DNA of 64,000 nt from Chlorocebus sabaeus (Eukaryota; Chordata; Mammalia; Primates; Cercopithecidae): contig NC_132914.1 in assembly GCF_047675955.1 (NCBI RefSeq), positions 40,325,521 to 40,389,520 of the forward strand. The letters are read 5' to 3'. Below the pieces are notes generated by a model, which did no database searches, was not told where the DNA came from, and saw only the letters and a list, made by a program, of their open reading frames with translations. Below, one piece after another: positions 11,040-23,059 of the stretch. The translations under genes and the position numbers were made by a program. The first letter of the stretch is position 1; each line of letters starts with the position of its first letter.

Positions 11040-11591
11040 ATGTTAGGAGATCAGGTCATGGAGGGCCTCGAACATTATACTTGATTATTTAGCCTTCATT
11101 CTGTATGTAGGTCATTGGTGTTGAGACATTTTCAAGGTTCTGGAATGCTTTTTCAAATGATATTTTGGCAATATATTAAACAGATGAAAGTGCCAGTGTC
11201 AATATACTAAACAAGGAGATGCAATCTATTAACAGGGCAATGCAAATGTGTCTTGAAGTGAGAAGGGTGTCATTAACCCCATCTACTCAGCTGTTCTCTC
11301 TGCCCTGGGCCTAGGTTGGCAACAATGGCTGTGTGCAGGGGAATACAGGAGTTATTTTGACTCGGGAAGTGTAACGCTGAATGGTTTCTTTAGCCTTGAT
11401 CTTCGAGATGGAGAGAAAGAGTGAGAGAGTAGTCAGATGGCAGCCAGTTGCAACGTCACTGCAGAGGCACAAGCATGATCTGATAAAGGCCTATGACAGG
11501 CAGTGGGGACAGAGCAAGAGGTAGATATGAAGGGAGAATTAAGTAAAGGATAAATGGCTGAAAGAATTAAATGAAGGATAAATGGTTGAAA
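11040..11591 (+). repeat. Probable ancient mammalian interspersed repeat ending in a 28-bp tandem pair
   Basis: 'gatcaggtcatggagggcctcg' and the following G/A-rich text resemble a widely dispersed old mammalian repeat that I cannot name with certainty. At 11536-11563 and 11564-11591 a 28-bp unit starting GAATTAA is repeated in tandem with three mismatches. Confidence 0.45.
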
Positions 11592-14500
11592 GTTATGAAA
11601 GGAGAGAACTTAAATATTTCAGACAATAATTTTTTTAGTTCATTTATCCCCTTAGTTATTTTCCTTTTAGAGCAACTTTTCTTTTTTAGTTCAAAACATC
11701 TTTTTAGTGAAAAAATGTATGTTTTCCTTCCATATTTTATTTTAAAGGGCAGATTTAAGATGTAGGATATGTAGAACATGTTGTAATTCATAAGCACTCA
11801 AGCATTAACTGAAAAGCACAGGATTAATTGAAATTTCAGAATGGTCTGTCACTATGTCCTGATATCAAACAAGCAAGAGATTGATGGAGCAGCTCTGGGC
11901 CCACAGAGGGAAGCCCAAATGTGTGGAGTGAGCAGCAGGGTTGTGGTTCCACAGGCCTGACAGCAAGGAATGTACTCCTGGTTTTGAGAATTAATAGAAC
12001 ATTTATGTTGATTATATCAAGCTCTTAAATCTCTTTCACTTCTCAATGTCAACCAATCAGAATATGGAATTTTTGAAAAGTTTTTTCAGTCCAAAGTTAG
12101 ATGGACATGTATGTGGATGCATGAACTCTCCCCAAAATGATTATAAAATAGAACCAGAGTCATAAATCATTTTTAATTGAATAAAGCTGGTCCCCGAAGA
12201 AGAGTAGTCAAAATAGAGTGCTGGCTAATGGGTCCACTGTGAAAGACAATTGCAGCACTTCGATGGGTGTCATTGTTTTGAAACTGTCACTAAATTGTTT
12301 CAATTAATTTCACTTGGATTTATGAATAAACATTCATTCTCCATTGGGCCTTCTAACTTGTCTTTGTCTTAGAAAGCCTACTTAGCTCCATCAACCTACA
12401 ATATTTTTTCCAGTGATATGATTTATATGCTAATGATTTTCTAATTTATCTATTTTTAAAAAGCTTAGGGGACATCATATTTTTGGATAGTTAAAGCAGT
12501 TTATTGGGTGAAATATATGAGAATAACTAACAGTAGGTGAAAATACAAAGGGAAAGTGTGATTTAATGAGCTGCTTTGGAAATAGGTTAGAACATCGACA
12601 CTGAGGGGAATGCGGGCTCCCAGTGTACTCCCAGCTTCAGAACTATTCTAGAAGCTGTAGTGAGGTATTTCTTTAAGCCACAAGAGTGTGAAATCTTTCT
12701 AAAGCTTCTCAGAGACCAAAAGGGGGATACTAATGAACACAAACTATAATACAATTCTAATTTTACAGCACACTTAACGTTGCTGATAGCATTTTAGAGC
12801 ATAATTAAGTCAAATTGGAAGGAGATTCTGGTAGGAAAATAGTCCTCTTGGCTGAGAAAGTAGATACTCATTTAAGTATTATTTACCCTCGGTTGACAAT
12901 GTGCAAGCAAGCACCATGGAGTTTACATAGTAGAATTCTAAAATATATTAAAATTGTTTTGAGTATTTTGTGATTTCCTGTCTCATGTGAAGAAACATTA
13001 CTTTAGGATGACAGAAGAAAATGGGGAATTATGCCTGTACACTTCAACTTCTCTCAGTAGAGGACTAAAAAAAGGCAATACTGCCCCTTCTAAAATATAG
13101 CACAGTTTTCAAATTTCAAGCTGCTTAAATTAACTTAGGGAGCAGTCGTATAGAAGAAATCATCGGCTTTTAAAAGCAGATTTCCCTTGAGTACTTTATT
13201 GACTTTTTCTCTCCTCTTGAGCTTCATAAAATGGAAATGGCAACACGTATTTTCTTCCAGTGACCTCTACGTTATAATTTTAAAATGCTGGTTAAAGACC
13301 GAATGGTAACCAGCATTAAATTTATAAAGAAAAATCAGAAAATCTAACCAACTAACTTCAAATTAGCTAAAGTTTCTTCCCAACTGTGACGATCCCCCTC
13401 GAACATGAGATAAAGATAAAACTTTATTTTGTTGGCTGCTGCCATAGCTTTCAATTATCAAGGATCCTTTCTGTTGGTTCCGTAGGAATCCACTAAATTG
13501 GGTCTGTTCCCTTAATGTTCCCTGTCCATACCTCAACCCCTTTCCATCTCATCGCTCATCTCAGTCAGCCTTGCTAAACAGCAGTTGAATGGACCACATC
13601 TGACCGAAACAAGGACTATAAAACTGCCCAATTCTGTGCTATTTTTCCTCTTCCCACTTAAATTTTTAAAGACTTTGGACCCCAGAACTTGTGATGCATC
13701 AATCAAAACTTTGCAGTTAAGGACAACAGAAATATGAAATGGGCTTATATGTCAATGAAGGGGTTAAGGGAGCCATTTTCCAGGCATTTAGCCTCAAATT
13801 AGCACTCTGGAATGTGGAGAATGTTTTAAACATAAAAAGCTGACTTGTATATTATAATACATGGTAACTTTTTAAATGTTAGGGTTTCATATCACAGAAC
13901 ATACACACTGGAAATTAAAAGACCCATTGTTTTGAAACTTCTGCTGTTCAGATTCTTACCTAAGCACTAGTTATAGCTGGTTTAAAGACAGGGGAGGGGG
14001 TTTTAGCAGCGTGGTGTGTGATTTGAGGTTCTGCTTCCATTCCTTTCTATAAAAGCTGGACAAGCAAAATTCCCAAACTTTGGTCTGAAGATTTAGGGCT
14101 CACTTTATCATTACCTTTGGACCAGGCAGCTGGGTAATTTCTTGGAAACTAGGAGAAAATGAAATATTAGTACAAATAGAGTTACAAATTGGTTTTCAAT
14201 CTGTCCTTTGTTGAAAAAGTTTTGTGGTGCCTCGGATAGTTTACAAAGTGTAAGAGATTTCCACCGTGGAAAATTGGACTCTGAGCTCTTTGAGAGTATG
14301 AAATATATCTTATGTCTTTCTTGTAAACTTCGCATAATTGTTTAGTTTGGCTAAAGGAATTAGTGGAGATCTTTGACAGGAGGCAGAGAGAGCCTTGCGA
14401 TGGAGCGGCTGTCTAGTGAGTGGGCAAGCTGGCAGTGCCCCAAGAGGCGATAACTTAGGAGGCACCACAAAGCCCGCCTTGTTCCAAAATGCCTTTCCAC

Positions 14501-14995
14501 GCTTGGCCATTTCTCTCACTCAGCAACTTCCTCTTCCCCTGACTCCAGCAATTGCTCTTTTGTGAACTGTAAAGTTGCCCCCATGAGTTAGTCCCTTAGT
14601 TACTTCCAGCAGGCCACATGGAGCTAAGTCCTGGCGAAAGGGTGCCAGAAGGGATCAAACCCTTCATTCCTTTCTTCTTCCCTTTCCTTCGCTCCTCTCT
14701 CTCTTATTCCACCTCCCTCAAAAAGGGTTTATGATAGTGATTTTTAAAACAAAATTCATTGATCTGGAATCTTGAATCAGATTAGGTGATTTAGAAAGAA
14801 AAAGGAAAAATCCAGGCAGTGACTGTTTTTTTTCCCTGTCTTTAGCATGAATAGACACTTTCCTTCACGTCACATGATCAGCCCTACTGGGTTTTCTGTC
14901 ACCTTCTCTCACTCCCAGGAATAGATATTTCAATGCAAGTGGGTGAGAATAAACGCATTATGGTCCCTATTATATATGCCCCCAAACATGCAAAT
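11592..14995. other. 3.4 kb of unique sequence, no gene seen
   Basis: No repeat family, exon-like frame or RNA gene was recognised here. It is one of the longest repeat-poor stretches of the window, so any conserved non-coding element could be looked for here. Confidence 0.45.
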
Positions 14996-14999
14996 CATT

Positions 15000-15537
15000 T
15001 GTTTAGTCAGGGTTCTCTAGCAGGACAGAACTAATAGGATAGAGGTATATATGAAGGGGAGTTTATTAAGGACTGTTGACTCACAAGATCATAAGGTGAA
15101 GTCCCATAATAGGCTGCCTGCAAGCTGATGAGCAAGGAAGCTGAGTTCCAAAACCTCAAAAGTAGGGAAGCCGACAGTGCAGCCTTCAGTCTGTGGCGGA
15201 AGGCCTGAGAGCTCCTCGCAGATCGCTGGTGTGAGTTCAAGAGTCCAAAAGCTGAAGAACTTGGAGTCTGATATTCAAGGACAGGAAGCATCCAGAACGG
15301 GAGAAAGACTAAGGCCAGAAGACTCAGCAAGTCTAGTCCTTCCACGTTCTTTTGCCTGCTTTATTCTAGATGTGCTGACAGCCGATTACATGGTGCCTAC
15401 CTGGATTGAAGGTGGGTCTGTCTCTCCCAGTCCACTGACTTAAATGTTAATCTCTATTGGCAACATCCTCACAGATACATCAGGAGCAATACTTTGCATC
15501 CTTCAATCCAGGCAAGTTGACAATATTAACTATCACA
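15000..15537 (-). mobile_element. ERVL-type solo LTR (MLT2-like), antisense
   Basis: The + strand begins TGTTTAGTCAGGGTTCTCTAG and ends '...ttgacaatattaactatcaca'. That is the reverse complement of an ERVL LTR with TG..CA termini, including the 'ggagtttattaaggactgttgactcac' polyadenylation-side region. The flanking 5-mers TCATT (14995-14999) and GCATT (15538-15542) are a TSD with one mismatch. No internal viral genes are present. The LTR/ERVL class is likely; the exact subfamily is not verified. Confidence 0.8.
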
Positions 15538-15542
15538 GCATT

Positions 15543-17150
15543 TATTATTATGAGGTATTTTAACTATTCTTTGTAGTAGATTATGTCACAACTTCCAAGG
15601 AATCTGGATTTATCATGGGTTCCCCTAGGGAAGATGCTAGTCAGGGAAAAAACATGGAAGCAACTGACTTCTTTTTCTTTTCTACTTTTTAGGGAGAGAA
15701 GACTTGATAATAAAAGTAGCAAGCATCAAAGATACAGCTATGGGCAGCTTCAATGAGTGAAAACATCTGCTTTCAAATAAATGTATGCTATATGAATGAT
15801 TAAAAATTTTTACCCAGAGTTTTCCTTGCAGTAGTGCAGCAGTATCTCAGGGGTTGCCTCAGTTACCCAGAATAGTGCAGCAGGCAAAAGGAGGAGATGG
15901 CTAGGGAGAAATAAGAACCCACTGCTGGAGCTGAAAGAGATGTAGAATTAAGTGATGTCAAAGTAAAAGGAGAGGTTTACAAGACAAAAATGAATATGTC
16001 TTAGTGCGTCCCTCAGGCACCTGCCTCTATTCCCAGGCAGAAACCCTATAAATAAACCTGAGCCCCTTTTGTACCATTTTGACAGTTCATCTAGAATTGA
16101 CATGTTTATTTAATCACGTTTCCACTTCAGGAAGACAATAGGATGTTTCAGGAAGATAATAGGACATGCCAGAACATTTGAAAAGAGAACATAAAGACTG
16201 AGATCAAACTTGTTGTCTTATACAAGACTGAGCTATCTATCAATCTATCATCTATCCATTCATTCATCTATTGATTCAGTTTCTGCTGTGAAGTTAGAAT
16301 ACTTGAAGTTTTCAAAGTTTTCCAGTAACTTTATGTAACTGACACGATGTTTCTTCAGACTGGACTATATTAGGCCATATTCTGTGTTTTGGGTTTTCAG
16401 GTACCCTAGAAAATTTCCCTCCCCATCTTAAAATGCTGGTAATCACTTTGATCACTGTTCTAATACAAACAATGTCTGAGATAAATTTCCTTACTATTGT
16501 CATAGTCTGAATAAATTTATTAAGAACCTTCTGGAGAACAGGATTGAAAATGAGAAGAGTAGACAGTTGCCTGCAAGAGCTACTAGGTTCAAAGGGGGAA
16601 AGGAGTAAGTAAAATGGAAGCTGGGGTCTTGTAAAATTCCACTTTACAGTCTTGTCAATGACTAATGTCATTGTTATCCACTAGAAGGATAAAGAAACAA
16701 GTTTGGTGATATATTATGTCATGTACATCCTTGTGCCTACTGATGTGCGAGGAACTACTTTCAGTGGAACATGAATTATTATAAATTGATGTGGTTTTTG
16801 GAGACCTCTTTGCTGAGAGGAACCTTGGTTTTAAGACGGGTAGGTGTTTGTATTAAGCAACAATGTCATTTCTTTTGTTTCTGTCAACATTAGAGAGACT
16901 GAGGTGGAGTGAGCAAGGTGTCAGGGGGAAAGGACTAATTCAAAAAATCTTACAGGTACAAGTAGCAAAAACTTCCTCTTTGCAATTCTGGTTCTAGAAA
17001 AAATGTCAGTGTAACCACGGTACATAACAACTATAATAATAGGTCCCTGAATCATTAAACAGTATTGCCTTCTTCTTTTGTTCTTAATATTAGTTTTTTT
17101 CCTCGTTAAACATTTAACTTTCACAGGCATAGGTTTTATGGTTTTAATGC
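15543..17150. other. Unique sequence with a short ATCT-rich patch
   Basis: No gene was recognised. 16222-16275 is an imperfect (ATCT)n/(ATTC)n patch. The minus-strand frame at 16312-16671 has no recognisable family features and is not called. Confidence 0.45.
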
Positions 17151-17158
17151 TAAGCTAT

Positions 17159-17453
17159 GGCCAGGTTCACACCTGTAGTCCCAGCACTTTGGGAGGCTGA
17201 GGTGGGCGGATCATTTGAGACTAGGAGTTTGAGACCAGCCTGGGCAACAAGGCAAAACCCTGTCTCTACAAAAAATACAAAAATTAGCTGGGTGTGGTGG
17301 CATGCACCTGTAGTTCCAGTTACTTGGAAGTCTAAAGTGGGAGGATGACCTGAGCCCAGGGAGGTTGAAGTTGCAGTGAGCAGCGATCATGCCACTGCAC
17401 TCCAGCCTTGTTGACAGAGCGAGACTCTGTCTCAAAACAAAACCAAACAAACA
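17159..17453 (+). mobile_element. Alu SINE (AluJ-like), sense
   Basis: Sense Alu with AluJ-type features ('ctctacaaaaaatacaaaaatt', 'cctgagcccagggaggttgaag'). Tail of CAAA-type repeats. 7-bp TSD AAGCTAT at 17152-17158 and 17454-17460. Confidence 0.95.
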
Positions 17454-17539
17454 AAGCTATATATATCTTTGAGCAAATCTATCATTAGAATACACTTGTA
17501 GAAATAGAAGTGCTAGGGATTTTGATGCTCATTGGCAAA

Positions 17540-18780
17540 CCTCAGGAGAGTTGTACCAATTTGCAGAATTCCCAATAGTATTTTTATCCTCAAATACTTG
17601 TCAGTGATAGGTATTTTAATTCTTTTTGATATTTTTCAATGTGAGAGGTGAAATATTAGATGCCTAATTTAATTTTCTTAGAGTTTTGAGTTGAATATTT
17701 TATTTATTTTTATTTATTCTTTATTAAAAAACTCCTTAAAACTACAAATTTTTCTCTGAGGGCAGCTTTTGCCATCCATTTTGATGGATAGTTCCCATTG
17801 CTATTTTCTAAATAGCTTATACTAAGAATTTTGATTTTCTTTTAGCGCAAGTTATTTATATTTGAAAATTGCTAATTGGTTGTATAATTAATGTTTAAAC
17901 TTTTTTGTATAGAGTCACGTAATGAAGCCTATGTTATGTAACTTATTGGAAGTTTTGAAGTTTTCTTTATAACATTTTATTTTACATGTTTTGGTAAACA
18001 TTCCAAGAACATTAGGAAAGAAAGCATATTCTCAGTTTGCAGAATTTAGCAGGCATCTATTATTAAGACTTTTTAATGTAATCTGACTTCTATGTTCTTA
18101 TTTATTGTCTATTTAACCTGTCACAAATAAACCCACTTATAATTTCATTCTTGAAAATTCATTGTTGTGTCTTGAATAGCTTTTGCTTTATATATTTCAA
18201 TATTTAGCATGTCAATATTTAGTTCTGTAATATCTTCACTGTGGAGTTAAGCCTCTAATTGATATAAAATAGCTCCTTTTTCTTCATTTAATACTTTTGA
18301 ATTCTACTCTGTCTGATGTTGATATGAGTACTTCTTTCTTTTATCTTCTTTGAACATTTTATGCCATTTTAATTTAGGTGTGTTTCTTATAAGCAGCATA
18401 CAATAGAGGTTTTTTGTTTTTGGCTTAATCAGAGAGACGGTGTTTGGCTTTTACAGAGGAGTTTCACTCATTCACTTTTCTTATGAAACCTGATATGCGT
18501 GGCTTTACTTCTGCCATCTATCTCATTTTGTTTTCTGCATACTGCCCTCTCTTTTGTTATTTTCTTCTTTTGCTGTATTGACTAGATTTTCTTAGTTTTT
18601 TATTTTTTCTTAACTGCTTTGGAAGTTATGAACTCCATGTTGATATAACTAATAGCTATCTTTAACATTTAGGTAATATATCTCAACCTATGTTGATAGA
18701 TCAATATCATGAATGAAGCAGTATCTACTTATTCTTTAATAGCAATATAAAAAATTTAATGCTTTAAAAAAATAACACTG
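17540..18780 (-). mobile_element. Ancient L1 ORF2 (C-terminal half) fragment, antisense
   Basis: Reverse complement of old L1 ORF2: 'ctctgagggcagcttttgcc', 'ttggtaaacattccaagaac', 'tctcagtttgcagaatttag', 'cctgtcacaaataaaccc', 'tctgtctgatgttgatatgag', 'gtttcttataagcagcata'. The order fits one element reading 3' to 5'. No frame survives. Confidence 0.8.
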
Positions 18781-18953
18781 TTCCATCAGTTTTTCATGCC
18801 TTTTTTGGGGTTACTAGATTTTAAAGTAATTCAGGTCTGGGTATAATGAAGAAAAGCATAAGGGAATATGATAGAAAGGTTGAAGTTGTTTGCAAACAAT
18901 GGTAGATGTAGGAGTAAAACATTCTAATAGGTAGCTGGGGCAGAGGGGCTACT

Positions 18954-19251
18954 ATTTATTTATTTATTTTGAGAAGGAGTCTCTTGCACTATCACCAGGC
19001 TGGAGTGCAGTGGAGCAATCTTGGCTCACTGCAACCTCCACCTCCCAGGTACAAGCGATTCTCCTACCTCAGCCTCCTGAGTAGCTGGGGCTACAGGCGT
19101 GTACTACCACATCCAGCTAATTTTTGTATTTTTAGTAGAGATGGGGTTTCACCATGTTGACCAGGATGGTCTCAATCTCTTGACCTTGTGATATGCATGC
19201 CTTGGCCTCCCAAAGTGCTGGGATTACAGACATGAGCCACTGCCCTGGCCT
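18954..19251 (-). mobile_element. Alu SINE, antisense
   Basis: (TTTA)n tail, then a full reverse Alu. Perfect 12-bp TSD AGAGGGGCTACT at 18942-18953 and 19252-19263. Confidence 0.97.
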
Positions 19252-19263
19252 AGAGGGGCTACT

Positions 19264-19789
19264 TTGAGTAATAATCTATATAAATAAAATCAAGGACTTC
19301 ACTATTGTTTCATATTGAAATGGCTGGACACATTTTCACCAAATATGGGTTTGTTTGGGATGGTCTAATTTAAAATAGAGGTCATGTAATGAGGCCACCA
19401 GTGGAAGGCTTCTCAAGTTCAGCCTCCAGAGTGGTGGCCTGTGTTGTTTTGCCACTGAGATGCTGACACAATCGTATTTAAGCAAAACTTGATCCAAGAT
19501 AAGTGGAGATGGGTTTTATGTATTAAATAATGCCTAATTGTGGCTATGAACAATTCAGGTAACCCATTAGAGAGCAATAAAATTGGGTACACTGTAGGCA
19601 CCTCATGAAGTGCCCCACGCATACTAGGGTTATGAGTTTAGATTTACTCTGATTGGCTAACAACACATTGCTGGTTCCTGAGGAGTGACATTCTGTACTG
19701 ACCAGCACCTATTAGAAGTATTCTAGCTGCATGAGTTTCTTCAAAGATTCTAAGATCAATCACACATTTCTCAACCTTGTGTTCACTTT
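19264..19789. other. Unique sequence
   Basis: No gene or repeat recognised. It forms the target DNA of the L1 at 19803. Confidence 0.5.
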
Positions 19790-19802
19790 AGAAAATGTCC
19801 TC

Positions 19803-21516
19803 CCTCTTCAAGGAGAATTACAAACCACTGCTCAGTGAAATAAAAGAGGACACAAACAAATGGAAGAACATACCATGCTCATGAATAGGAAGAATCAATA
19901 TTGTGAAAATGGCCATACTGCCCAAGGTAATTTATAGATTCAATGCCATCCCCATTAAGCTACCAATGAGTTTCTTCACAGAATTGGAAAAAACTGCTTT
20001 AAAGTTTATATGGAACCAAAAAAGACCCCGCATTGCCAAGACAATCCTAAGCCAAAAGAACAAAGCTAAAGGCATCACACTACCTGACTTCAAACTATAC
20101 TACAAGGCTACAGTAACCAAAACAGCATGGTACTGGTACCAAAACAGAGATATAGACCAATGGAACAGAACAGAGTCCTCAGAAATAATACCACACATCT
20201 ACAGCCATCTGATCTTTGACAAACTTGACAAAAACATGAAATGGGGAAAGGATTCCCTATTTAATAAATGGTGCTGGGAAAATTGGCTAGCCATAAGTTG
20301 AAAGCTGAAACTGGATCCTTTCCTTACTCCTTATACAAAAATTAATTCAAGACAGATTAGAGACTTAAATATGAGACCTAAAACCATAAAAACCCTAGAG
20401 GAAAACCTAGGTAATACCATTCAGGACATAGGCATGGGCAAGGACTTCATGTCTAAAACACCAAAAGCAATGGCAACAAAAGCCAAAATTGACAAATGGG
20501 ATCTAATTAAACTAAAGAGCTTCTGCACAGCAAGAGAAACTACAATCAGTGAACAGGCAACCTACAGAATGGGAGAAAATTTCTGCAATCTACTCATCTG
20601 ACAAAGGGCTAATATCTAGAACCTATAAAGAACTGAATCAAATTTACAAGAAAAAAACAAACAACTCCATCAAAAAGTGGGTAAAGGAAATGAACAGACA
20701 CTTCTCAAAAGAAGACATTTATAAGCCAACAGACACATGAAAAAATGCTCATCATTGCTCGCCATCAGAGAAATGCAAATCAAAACCAAAATGAGATACC
20801 ATCTCACACTAGTTAGAATGGCAATCCATCATTAAAAAATCAGGAAACAACAAGTCCTGGAGAAGATGTGGAGGAATAGGAACACTTTTACACTGTTGGT
20901 GGGACTGTAAACTAGTTCAGCCATTGTGGAAAACAGTGTGGCCATTCCTCTAGGATCTAGAACTAGAAATGCCATTTGACCCAGCCATCCCATTACTGGG
21001 AATATACCCAAAGGATTATAAGTCATGCTACTATAAAGACACATGCACACATATGTTTATTGCAGCACTATTCACAATAGCAAAGACTTGGAATCAACCC
21101 AAATGTCCATCAGTGACAGACTGGATTAAGAAAATGTGGCACATATACACCATAGAATATACTACGCAGCCATAAAAAAGGATGAGTTTGTGTCCTTTGT
21201 AGGGACATGGATGCAGCTGGAAACCATCATTCTCAGCAAACTATCTCAAGAACAGAAAACCAAATACCGCATGTTCTCACTCATAGGTGGGAATTGAACA
21301 GTGAAATCACTTGGACACAGGAAGGGGATCATCACACACCAGGTCCTATTGTGGGGAGGGGGAAGGGGAGGGATAGCATTAGGAGATATACCTAATGTAA
21401 ATGACGAGTTAATGGGTGCAGCACACCAACATGGCACGTGTATACATATATAACAAACCTGCACATTGTGCACATGTACCCTAGAACTTAAAGTATAAAA
21501 GAAAAAAAAAAAGAAA
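19803..21516 (+). mobile_element. 5'-truncated L1 (L1PA-like), 1.7 kb, perfect TSD
   Basis: Sense L1 from the distal ORF2 region through the 3'UTR to an A-rich tail. A perfect 13-bp TSD, AGAAAATGTCCTC, lies at 19790-19802 and 21517-21529. The 3'UTR has the G-rich run near 21355-21375 and the usual 'acctgcacattgtgcacatg' end. The target fits the L1 endonuclease preference for T-rich/A-rich steps. Confidence 0.97.
19810..21300 (+). pseudogene. L1 ORF2p C-terminal remnant, broken
   Basis: The translated pieces match the region after the reverse transcriptase domain: thumb-like 'AILPKVIYRFNAIPIKLPM', 'FKLYYKATVTKTAWYWYQNRDIDQWN', then the Cys-rich C-terminal part (20969-21300). Breaks: TGA near 19892 where Trp is usual; TGA at 20300 where Arg is usual; a 2-base deletion near 20549 that shifts frame ('atcagtgaac'); and further changes around 20740-20970. 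The endonuclease and RT active sites are missing through 5' truncation. Confidence 0.92.
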
Positions 21517-21529
21517 AGAAAATGTCCTC

Positions 21530-22195
21530 AAATATAGGACTTTTGGTATGTTCAGGCAATATTCCGCAAATGCTTTGTTTAAATTTTGGATACCAGGATT
21601 TTAATTCCACACAGATGTAGTCACCATGAGGCATTTTACTTGTTAATTACAGAGTTCTGGTTTGGGGCCATCTGTGGTATATTTAGGTGTACCTTGTACA
21701 GCCTGTTCTCTGTAAAAGTACAAAAAGTTTCCACTCAAATTTTTCTGATTTTATAGGCATCTCTTTAATCAGCTAATAAGATCTATGGTGAAGCTGTGAC
21801 TTGCTTGACTGGTCCTCTGTTTACTGAAAAGCTTTAAAAATGATCTAAGAATATTGCTTTGGAAAAGAACCAACACCTGCCTCGTCAGGAGTAGAAGCAA
21901 AAAAAAAGGCTTCAGAAATTACCTGTTAATTGTAGCTAGTGGTGTATGTAGAGGTGTGAGGAGGTTTGAGGAGTGGGGAGACATGTTTTTTAATTTATCT
22001 TAAAAAGGATGAAGAGTGTATCAGGCCACTATGTTTGGTCTCTGAAAAACTTAGCATGTTTAGTATCTGTAACAATTAGTAGCAGAAAATTATATACAAA
22101 GTCTTTCCAAGCCACAGATATCATTCCTGTAACTGCTCCTCAACCAAGTGGCAATAGCATTTGGAATATCAGCATGGAGTGTCCTACCTCCCATT
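21530..22195. other. Unique sequence
   Basis: No recognised gene or repeat. The small frame at 22009-22332 overlaps an L2-like segment and is not called. Confidence 0.45.
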
Positions 22196-22199
22196 ATCC

Positions 22200-22320
22200 A
22201 ACTATGCAAATACTGTCCATTCTTTCCTTGGTGAGGCCTTCTGTGATTCCTCAAATCAGAGCTTTGTGTCCCTTTATTTTATTCCTCACAATATGTTGCT
22301 TTATATCAATTATGGTATTT
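22200..22320 (+). mobile_element. L2 LINE fragment
   Basis: 'tccttggtgaggccttctgtgattcc' and the following Leu/Phe-rich text resemble the L2 segment 'gaagccttccctgattcc'. Diverged. Confidence 0.5.
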
Positions 22321-23045
22321 TATAAAGTATAATTTTACATATGATAAAATTCACTCTTTGAAAGAATGTGTTCTCATGCATTTTGATAAAATGCATTCAC
22401 ATAACCATAACTACAATCAAATTATAGAACACCTCCATCACCCCACAAAGTCCCCTCAAACCCCTTTGCAGTCAATTGCTTCCCTCTACCCCAGGATGCT
22501 GGCCACCGATGCTCTTGTTTCTGTCCCTATAGTTTTGTCTTTTCTATAATGTTTAATAAATGGAATCATACAGTATGCAGTATTTTAGGTGTGTTTCTTT
22601 TCCTCAGCTTAATTATTTTCTTTTTTTAAAGACAGGGTCTCTCCTTGTTGTCTAGGCTGCACCATTAGACATCACCAGATGGTGGTGTCTGCACCATCGT
22701 GGCTCACTGCAGTCTCAAATTTCCAGGCTCAAGTGATCCTTCCATTTCAGCCTCCCAAGTAGCTGGGGCTACAGGTGCATGCCACCATGCTTGGCTAATT
22801 TTTTATTTTTTCTAGAGATGGGGTTTTGCCATGGTGCCCAGGCTGGTCTTGAACTTCTGGGCTTGAATGATCCTCTTGCCTCGGCCTCCCAACATGCTGG
22901 GATTATAGGTGTGAGCCACCACTCACGGCATCTTAGTGTAGAACTTTTAAAAGTTATCCATGTCATTACATGTGTCCAAATTTCAATCTTTTTTTTGTTT
23001 TTAGTATTTCATTTTATGGATATATCACGATTTGTTTAGTGTTCT
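22300..23045 (-). mobile_element. Ancient L1 3'UTR fragment, antisense, split by AluJ
   Basis: Left part 22300-22610: 'gataaaattcactctttgaaag', 'catcaccccacaaag', 'aaatggaatcatacagtatg'. It resumes at 22935-23045: 'agttatccatgtcattacatgtgtc', 'tttcattttatggatatatca'. The order matches the reverse complement of an L1M/L1ME 3'UTR. Confidence 0.75.
22622..22930 (-). mobile_element. Alu SINE (AluJ-like), antisense, with internal hairpin
   Basis: Reverse AluJ features ('ggctaattttttattttttctagagatgg', 'ggtgcccaggctggtcttgaac'). The left monomer carries an unusual inverted repeat at 22667-22690, described in the findings. Confidence 0.93.
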
Positions 23046-23059
23046 TTTTCTTGATTACA

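Noticed and set aside
15031..15443. Two opposing ~90-104-aa frames
   Set aside because: Both lie in the ERVL-type LTR, which is non-coding.
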